From Cyanobacteria bacterium GSL.Bin1 (GTDB lineage Bacteria > Cyanobacteriota > Cyanobacteriia > Cyanobacteriales > Rubidibacteraceae), in NCBI GenBank assembly GCA_009909085.1, contig JAAANX010000187.1, positions 1-64,000 of the forward strand: 64,000 bases of DNA, given 5' to 3'. The notes under the pieces were generated by a model, which searched no databases, had not been told where the DNA came from, and saw only the letters and a list, made by a program, of their open reading frames with translations. This document shows positions 58,343 through 64,000 of this stretch, piece by piece (the first letter of the stretch is position 1; each line of letters starts with the position of its first letter). Both the position numbers and the translations under genes were made by a program.

Positions 58343-61300
58343 CGTATCGTTCTGATTGCTGGCTTTGAATCATTCAATGCTAATTTGTATCGGGAAGCAG
58401 CAAAAGTTGCTCAGCAACAATGTCCTGAGTTAGAAATTTTTGTCTTTAGTAATCGTGATTTAGCCAATTCTCCTGAGAAGATAGAGACTGCTTTACAAGA
58501 GGCGCAAGTTTTCTTTGCCAGTTTACTCTTCGACTATGATCAGGTGATTTGGTTACGGGAACGGATTCAAAATATCCCGATTCGCCTCGTGTTTGAATCC
58601 GCACTGGAACTGATGGCGCTGACAAAGGTGGGAACGTTTACCCTTAGCGAAAAACCTAAGGGAATGCCAAAACCGGTTAAATTTATCCTCAGTAAGTTTG
58701 GGAATAGTCGGGAAGAGGACAAGTTAGCGGGCTATCTAAGCTTTTTGAAAGTGGGACCGAAGTTGTTGAAGTATCTTCCCGGTCGGAAGGTGCAAGATTT
58801 ACGCCATTGGCTGACGATTTATAGTTATTGGAATGCCGGGGGTGCCGAAAACGTCGCCACGCTGTTTACCTATATCGCGAAAACTTATCTCGATTTACCC
58901 GTCGGTGAGATTCCACCGCCTATAGAAACGCCCAATATGGGTTTGTTACATCCCGATTATGAGGGTTATTTCACTTCCCCGCAAGATTACTTACACTGGT
59001 ACACACAGCAGAAACCCGAAGCAACCGATCGCGCTGTGGTTGCCATCCTCCTTTACCGGAAGCATGTCCTGACCCAGCAACCTTATATCCCCCAACTGAT
59101 TCGCGCCTTTGAAAGTGCTAATCTGTTACCGATTCCTCTGTTTATTACAGGAGTGGAAGGGCATATTGCCGTCCGAGATTGGCTAACCACCACTTATGAA
59201 CAACAGCAGCGGGAATTAGGCAAGATTGCCACGCGATCGCTGAAAAAAGAGGCAGTAAGGGTGGATGCGATTGTTTCTACCCTTGGCTTTCCCTTAGTGG
59301 GGGGGCCCGCCGGTTCCATGGAAGCAGGACGACAAGTAGCAGTCGCCACTCGCATCTTAAACGCTAAAAATGTCCCCTATATTGTCGCTGCACCCCTTTT
59401 AATCCAAGATATTCACTCCTGGACGAGACAGGGGATTGGTGGGCTGCAAAGTGTGGTACTGTATGCCTTACCGGAGTTAGATGGCGCGATCGAGCCGGTG
59501 CCATTAGGGGGTTTAGTCGGAGATGATATCTATCTGGTTCCCGAACGAGTACGACGCTTAACGGGACGGGTGAAACAGTGGATTGCGCTGCGGGAGAAAC
59601 CTCCGCGCGATCGCAAAATCGCAATTGTCCTCTATGGCTTTCCCCCCGGCTATGGCGCAACGGGAACCGCTGCACTGCTCAATGTTCCTCAATCTTTAAT
59701 GCGCTTATTACGAGAACTGCAAGCGCAAGGATATAACGTCGGTGAACTGCCAGAAAGTGGCGAAGCGTTGATTCAGCAAGTGCGAGAAGCAGATGAGGCT
59801 TATTCCGGTCAACTCCCGCACATATCAGATTTGAGTGCCAGTGGGATTACAACGGTTAAAGCTAAAGCCCTTCATAAATGGCTGAAACCAATTCAACGCC
59901 GACGGATTGAGAAGCAGTGGAAATCGTTAACGGGGAGTGGAATTCGGACATTGGGCGATCACTTCTTACTCGGTGGGGTGCAACTAGGGAACATCTGGAT
60001 TGGCGTGCAACCGCCTTTAGGCTTATCTGGCGACCCGATGCGCTTGATGTTTGAACGGGATCTTACCCCGCATCCCCAATACGCAGCGTTTTATAAATGG
60101 CTACAGGAAGAATTCCAAGCCGATGCTGTGGTTCATTTCGGGATGCATGGCACGGTGGAATGGTTGCCGGGTTCTCCATTAGGAAATACGGCTTATTCTT
60201 GGCCCGATACCTTATTGGGAAATCTGCCGCATCTCTATATCTATGCGGCAAATAATCCGTCTGAGTCCATGTTGGCTAAACGGCGAGGCTATGGGGTGTT
60301 AATTTCTCATAATGTTCCCCCTTATGGTCGCGCTGGTTTGTATAAAGAACTGGTAACACTACGAGATTTAATCACTGAATATCGCGAAGATCCGGAGAAA
60401 AACTTCCCGTTGAAAGAAGCGATTTGTACTAAGGTCGTTGATACGGGGTTAGATGCAGATTGCCCACTCCCTGCGCTACAAGAGCAAAATCTCACCTTTT
60501 CTTACCAAACGGTCAGTCAACTTGCACCCGAGATTTTTGATGCTTATCTCAAGGATCTCTATGACTATCTACAAGTGTTAGAAAATCGTCTGTTTTCTTC
60601 AGGATTGCACGTTTTCGGCCAACCTCCGAATCCTGAACAATTGGCGAGTTACTTGCACGCCTATTTTGATGGGCAATTGCCAGAAGAGGTTTTAGACGCA
60701 ATCGCGCAAGGGGAAACCCCCATTGCAGAAGACCCACTTTTAGAAGAAGCCTTAGAAATTCGCGATCGCCTGAGTCAGACAACGGATGAAATCACTAATT
60801 TATTGCGAGGTCTCAATGGCGAATACATTCCCCCTGCGCCCGGTGGCGACTTGTTGCGAGATGGTCCCGGCGTGTTACCCACAGGGCGCAATATTCACGC
60901 CCTTGACCCCTATCGGATGCCCTCTCCTGCTGCCTTTGAACGAGGAAGCGCGATCGCGCAACAAATTATCGATCAACATTTAGCCGAAACTGGCACGTAT
61001 CCGGAAACCGTCGCGGTGATGCTATGGGGCTTAGATACGATTAAAACCAAAGGCGAATCCCTGGGCATTGTCCTCGGCTTAGTGGGTGCCAAGCCGGTGA
61101 AAGAAGGGACAGGGCGCATTGTTCGCTATGAGTTAGAACCGTTAGAGCGCCTCAATCATCCGCGCATTGATGTCCTGGGCAATCTCTCAGGGATTTTCCG
61201 CGATAGCTTTGTTAATGTCATAGAATTGTTGGATGATTTGTTTCTACGCGCAGCAACCGCTGATGAACCGCGCGATCGTAACTTCATTCGCAAGCACGCT

Positions 61301-62065
61301 TTAGAACTGCAAGCGCAAGGGGTAGAAAATCCCTCTGCACGACTCTTTTCTAATCCAGCTGGCGATTTTGGCTCGCTAGTCAATGATCGCGTTTCTGACG
61401 GTAACTGGGATACCGGGGAAGAACTGGCGGACACTTGGCAAGGGCGCAATGCCTTTAGTTACGGTCGCAACGATAAAGGTCAAACCCGCCTGGAAATCCT
61501 TAATAATCTCCTCAAAAGCACCGGTCGCATTGTCCAACAAATTGATTCCGTTGAATACGGACTCACTGATATTCAAGAATATTACGCCAATACGGGCGCA
61601 CTGAAAAAAGCAGCAGAAGTGCAAGGAGGAAAACCAGTGACCGCCAGCGTCGTGGAAAGTTTCTCTAAAGATTCCACCCCTCGCAAACTAGAAGATGTCT
61701 TGCGCTTAGAATACCGCACCAAACTGCTCAATCCCAAATGGGCAAAAGCAATGGCCGATCAAGGATCAGGCGGGGCTTACGAAATTTCCCAACGGATGAC
61801 GGCTTTAATGGGCTGGGCGGGAACCACTAACTTTCAAGAAAACTGGGTGTATGACCAAGCAGCAGAGACCTACGCCCTTGATCCAGAGATGGCAGAACGT
61901 TTACGCCAAGCGAACCCGGAAGCCTTTCGCAATATTGTCGGGAGAATGCTGGAAGCCCAGGGACGTGGATTTTGGGAAGTCGATGAAGATCGCTTGCAGC
62001 AGTTACGGGCACTGTACAATCTGACGGATGCAGAATTAGAAGGAATCGTCAACCCTGCTGGTTAG
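58334..62065 (+). CDS. CobN/ChlH-family chelatase large subunit
   Basis: 1243 residues from ATG at 58334 (GGGAGG nine bases upstream). It starts MTHRIVLIAGFESFNANLY, not like the main cyanobacterial ChlH, and contains HFGMHGTVEWLPGSPLGNT, NPSESMLAKRRGYGV and GEYIPPAPGGDLLRDGPGVLPTG-type motifs of the CobN/ChlH family. It probably inserts Co2+ (CobN-like) or is a second Mg-chelatase H. No ChlI/ChlD or CobS/T neighbours. The tnpB remnant abuts its start without breaking it. Confidence 0.85.
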   Translation: MTHRIVLIAGFESFNANLYREAAKVAQQQCPELEIFVFSNRDLANSPEKIETALQEAQVFFASLLFDYDQVIWLRERIQNIPIRLVFESALELMALTKVGTFTLSEKPKGMPKPVKFILSKFGNSREEDKLAGYLSFLKVGPKLLKYLPGRKVQDLRHWLTIYSYWNAGGAENVATLFTYIAKTYLDLPVGEIPPPIETPNMGLLHPDYEGYFTSPQDYLHWYTQQKPEATDRAVVAILLYRKHVLTQQPYIPQLIRAFESANLLPIPLFITGVEGHIAVRDWLTTTYEQQQRELGKIATRSLKKEAVRVDAIVSTLGFPLVGGPAGSMEAGRQVAVATRILNAKNVPYIVAAPLLIQDIHSWTRQGIGGLQSVVLYALPELDGAIEPVPLGGLVGDDIYLVPERVRRLTGRVKQWIALREKPPRDRKIAIVLYGFPPGYGATGTAALLNVPQSLMRLLRELQAQGYNVGELPESGEALIQQVREADEAYSGQLPHISDLSASGITTVKAKALHKWLKPIQRRRIEKQWKSLTGSGIRTLGDHFLLGGVQLGNIWIGVQPPLGLSGDPMRLMFERDLTPHPQYAAFYKWLQEEFQADAVVHFGMHGTVEWLPGSPLGNTAYSWPDTLLGNLPHLYIYAANNPSESMLAKRRGYGVLISHNVPPYGRAGLYKELVTLRDLITEYREDPEKNFPLKEAICTKVVDTGLDADCPLPALQEQNLTFSYQTVSQLAPEIFDAYLKDLYDYLQVLENRLFSSGLHVFGQPPNPEQLASYLHAYFDGQLPEEVLDAIAQGETPIAEDPLLEEALEIRDRLSQTTDEITNLLRGLNGEYIPPAPGGDLLRDGPGVLPTGRNIHALDPYRMPSPAAFERGSAIAQQIIDQHLAETGTYPETVAVMLWGLDTIKTKGESLGIVLGLVGAKPVKEGTGRIVRYELEPLERLNHPRIDVLGNLSGIFRDSFVNVIELLDDLFLRAATADEPRDRNFIRKHALELQAQGVENPSARLFSNPAGDFGSLVNDRVSDGNWDTGEELADTWQGRNAFSYGRNDKGQTRLEILNNLLKSTGRIVQQIDSVEYGLTDIQEYYANTGALKKAAEVQGGKPVTASVVESFSKDSTPRKLEDVLRLEYRTKLLNPKWAKAMADQGSGGAYEISQRMTALMGWAGTTNFQENWVYDQAAETYALDPEMAERLRQANPEAFRNIVGRMLEAQGRGFWEVDEDRLQQLRALYNLTDAELEGIVNPAG

Positions 62066-62361
62066 ATGGTTGGGTTAACTCAACCTACTCCTAAAGGTCG
62101 TGGAATTTCATGTTTTTTGTCACTAGTCATTAGTCATTGGTACCAAGGATTTTGTTGGGATGAGCATCGCTAAAATGTCCTCATTACCTCAAACTTAGCG
62201 GGCAACAGGAATTCTTGAAGAAATGTCAAACTGTTGCTGCCAGGGAAAAGTTAAATTAATAAATAATTGACAAGTGAAAATCAATAATTGACAATAACGG
62301 CAACGTAGCTGATTTTCCTGATGAGGAGGAAAAAGCCAAGCGGTTATTATTACTTATTATT
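62066..62361. other. gap after the cobN-like gene
   Basis: GTTGGGTTAACTCAAC just after the stop is a short inverted repeat that may end the upstream transcript. GTCACTA/GTCATTA heptamers occur at about 62113-62135. The rest up to the antiporter start is AT-rich and shows no gene. Confidence 0.5.
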
Positions 62362-64000
62362 ATGTGGTCAAACCTAATTGAAAGTCCCTTATTTTCCTTC
62401 ACAATTTTATTACTAGTTGTTCTGATTGTACCGCCCATTTTTGAGCGTTTGAAACTGCCAGGATTAGTGGGATTAATTGTTGCGGGAATTGCTTTGGGTT
62501 CTGACGGATTGGGCTTTTTAGATTCGCAATCAGAAACAATGAAATTGCTTTCTGATGTAGGCAAAATTTATCTCATGTTTGTCGCAGGATTAGAAATTGA
62601 TCTCAATGAGTTTCGGAAAGCAAAAGGAAAAGCGTTGGGTTTTGGAATCACCACATTTCTCTTCCCCCTTTTAACTGGAATTTTAGTCAGTTCTTTATTT
62701 GGATATGGCATCAATGCTGCGATTGTCATGGGATCTTTAATGGCATCTCATACCTTACTAGGTTATCCGATTGTCACTCGCCTAGGGGTGGAGCGCAATC
62801 CAGCAGTCGTGGCGACGATTGGGGCAACGATTTTTACTGATATTGCTTCCCTTTTAGTATTAGCGATTTGTTTATCGATTCATCAGGGGGATTTTTCTGC
62901 TGCTAGTTTAATCTTTCAATTAATTGCTTTAGGGATTTATGCAGTCCTAGTTTTATTCGGTTTAGATTGGGCAGGAAAATTTTATTTCCGGCGCACGGGA
63001 GAGGAAGAAAGTAATCAGTTTTTGTTTGTTTTGTTAGCTGTCTTTTTAACAGCAGCAGGAGCACAATTGATTCAAGTCGATCAAATTGTTGGTGCGTTTC
63101 TTGCTGGATTAGCAGTTAATGATGTGGTGGGACGCAGCCAAGTTGAAGAAAAGATTACGTTTGTCGGGAGTACCCTCTTTATTCCCTTCTTTTTTGTGGA
63201 TATGGGATTATTACTCGATTTATCAAGTTTGCGGCAAACCTTAACGGGAAATTTAGCGTTAACTGCAGCACTGGTTGGAGGATTATTTTTTAGTAAAGGT
63301 ATCGCTGCAGCGATCGCGCAATGGATATATGGTTATTCCCGTACCGAAGGCTTAACCATGTGGTCTCTGTCCTTACCGCAAGTTGCTGCTACTCTAGCGG
63401 CAGCTTTAGCCGGTTTAAATCAAGGCTTGCTCGATCGCGCTTTGTTTAATGCTGTGATTATGTTAATGCTGGTAACAGCAATGGTTGGTCCCATTCTCAC
63501 CCAGCGGTTTGGGCGTCAGTTACAAAGCCCTCGCCGTGCCCAACCGTTAAGATCACTCACGATTCCAGAAACGTTTGTTACCTATCCCCCTTCGCGTGTC
63601 TTGGTTTCCCTAGCCAACCCAAATACGAAAACCCATTTAGTCGAAACTGCTGCTTTACTTGCCCGCCAAGGAGAGGGAAAAGTCATTTCTTTGGCGGTCG
63701 TTATCGATGGGATGGCAGCGACCGACGATATCGAACACGCGCAATCTTTACTTGAGGAGACTCAAGAACTGAGTAATCATTTCGATGTTTCTATCCTGCC
63801 GGTGCTACGTTTAGATGACAATATTGCCCAAGGCATTACTCGCACCGCACGGGAACACGGTGCCACTTGGATTGTCATGGGCTGGAGTCCCACGACACTT
63901 CGGGAACGCTTCCTCGGTAAAACCATTGATCATGTCTTTTGGACGGCACACTGTCCAGTGGTCGTGATGAACCTCCATGAAGACCCAACGGAAATTAAAC
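62362..64000 (+). CDS. cation:proton antiporter (CPA2) with C-terminal USP domain, 3' end outside the window
   Basis: ATG at 62362, open to the edge (546 codons). Starts MWSNLIESPLFSFTILLL; twelve or so membrane spans with GLVGLIVAGIALG, MFVAGLEIDLNEF and VGAFLAGLAVNDVVG motifs of KefB/NapA-type Na+(K+)/H+ exchangers. From about residue 410 a universal-stress-protein-like domain follows (VLVSLANPNTKTHLVETAAL, GATWIVMGW). Likely in salt or pH homeostasis. Incomplete at the C-terminus. Confidence 0.9.
   Translation, partial: MWSNLIESPLFSFTILLLVVLIVPPIFERLKLPGLVGLIVAGIALGSDGLGFLDSQSETMKLLSDVGKIYLMFVAGLEIDLNEFRKAKGKALGFGITTFLFPLLTGILVSSLFGYGINAAIVMGSLMASHTLLGYPIVTRLGVERNPAVVATIGATIFTDIASLLVLAICLSIHQGDFSAASLIFQLIALGIYAVLVLFGLDWAGKFYFRRTGEEESNQFLFVLLAVFLTAAGAQLIQVDQIVGAFLAGLAVNDVVGRSQVEEKITFVGSTLFIPFFFVDMGLLLDLSSLRQTLTGNLALTAALVGGLFFSKGIAAAIAQWIYGYSRTEGLTMWSLSLPQVAATLAAALAGLNQGLLDRALFNAVIMLMLVTAMVGPILTQRFGRQLQSPRRAQPLRSLTIPETFVTYPPSRVLVSLANPNTKTHLVETAALLARQGEGKVISLAVVIDGMAATDDIEHAQSLLEETQELSNHFDVSILPVLRLDDNIAQGITRTAREHGATWIVMGWSPTTLRERFLGKTIDHVFWTAHCPVVVMNLHEDPTEIK

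Overview
The window reads as chromosome from a diazotrophic, non-heterocystous (probably unicellular) cyanobacterium. The evidence is a complete Mo-nitrogenase cluster with its own CnfR/PatB activator, chlP (chlorophyll prenyl reduction), a magnesium-chelatase-H/CobN-family subunit, cyanobacterial DUF2854 and DUF3536 proteins, and many copies of the HIP1 octamer GCGATCGC. The nifD and fdxN genes are uninterrupted, so there are no heterocyst excision elements. Gene content and order suggest a Halothece/Euhalothece/Dactylococcopsis- or Cyanothece-like organism. That is inference; nothing here fixes the species.

Left flank (1-13.2 kb): a GHL10-type glycosidase; a metal-uptake operon (lipoprotein, NikL-like protein, CbiM) behind a CsoR/InrS-type palindrome; a TPR protein tail-to-tail with a GH57/DUF3536 glycosidase; a Ca2+/H+ antiporter; a DEP-domain protein; ilvD; map; a CbiO-type ATPase; and a tautomerase.

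Nitrogen-fixation island (about 13.3-46.3 kb). A minus-strand arm runs nifP(cysE)-orf136-dps-nifV-nifT-fdxB-(51-aa membrane peptide)-orf88-cysK-2Fe2S protein. A plus-strand arm runs nifB-fdxN-nifS-[antisense four-helix-bundle gene]-nifU-nifH-nifD-nifK-nifZ-nifE-nifN-nifX-DUF269-CCE_0567-like-nifW-hesA-hesB-fdxH-tauE-feoB (broken)-feoA. Then come mop/modA, an inserted brnT/brnA module, a methyltransferase, modBC, the regulator cnfR, a small ribbon-helix-helix gene and a NafY-like gene. Together these encode cofactor synthesis (B, E, N, X, V), Fe-S and cysteine supply (S, U, hesA/B, nifP, cysK), electron carriers (fdxN, fdxB, fdxH) and metal supply (mod, feo). The 762-bp divergent nifP-nifB region has eight TGAGTA/TACTCA hexamers and a perfect GTAN8TAC NtcA site. 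The same hexamer recurs four times upstream of the NafY-like gene and once in the loop of a perfect inverted repeat upstream of cnfR, where a second GTAN8TAC lies. The sequence therefore suggests a circuit NtcA -> CnfR -> nif promoters. Junctions in the island are littered with heptamer repeats (GTCATTA/G/C).

Right flank (46.3-64 kb): rsgA, tusA, dnaJ, dnaK and grpE read as one minus-strand heat-shock block. Then chlP, a DUF2854 protein, a 58-aa peptide, a receiver-only response regulator, speA, a decayed tnpB abutting a CobN/ChlH-family gene, and an antiporter-USP fusion cut by the window edge.

Most notable: the shared TGAGTA element and the cnfR upstream structures; the small RHH gene with tandem repeats beside cnfR; the disrupted feoB; toxin-antitoxin and IVP-family insertions inside nif/mod operons; and an unannotated 51-aa membrane peptide beside fdxB. 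I recognised no tRNA, rRNA or CRISPR array.
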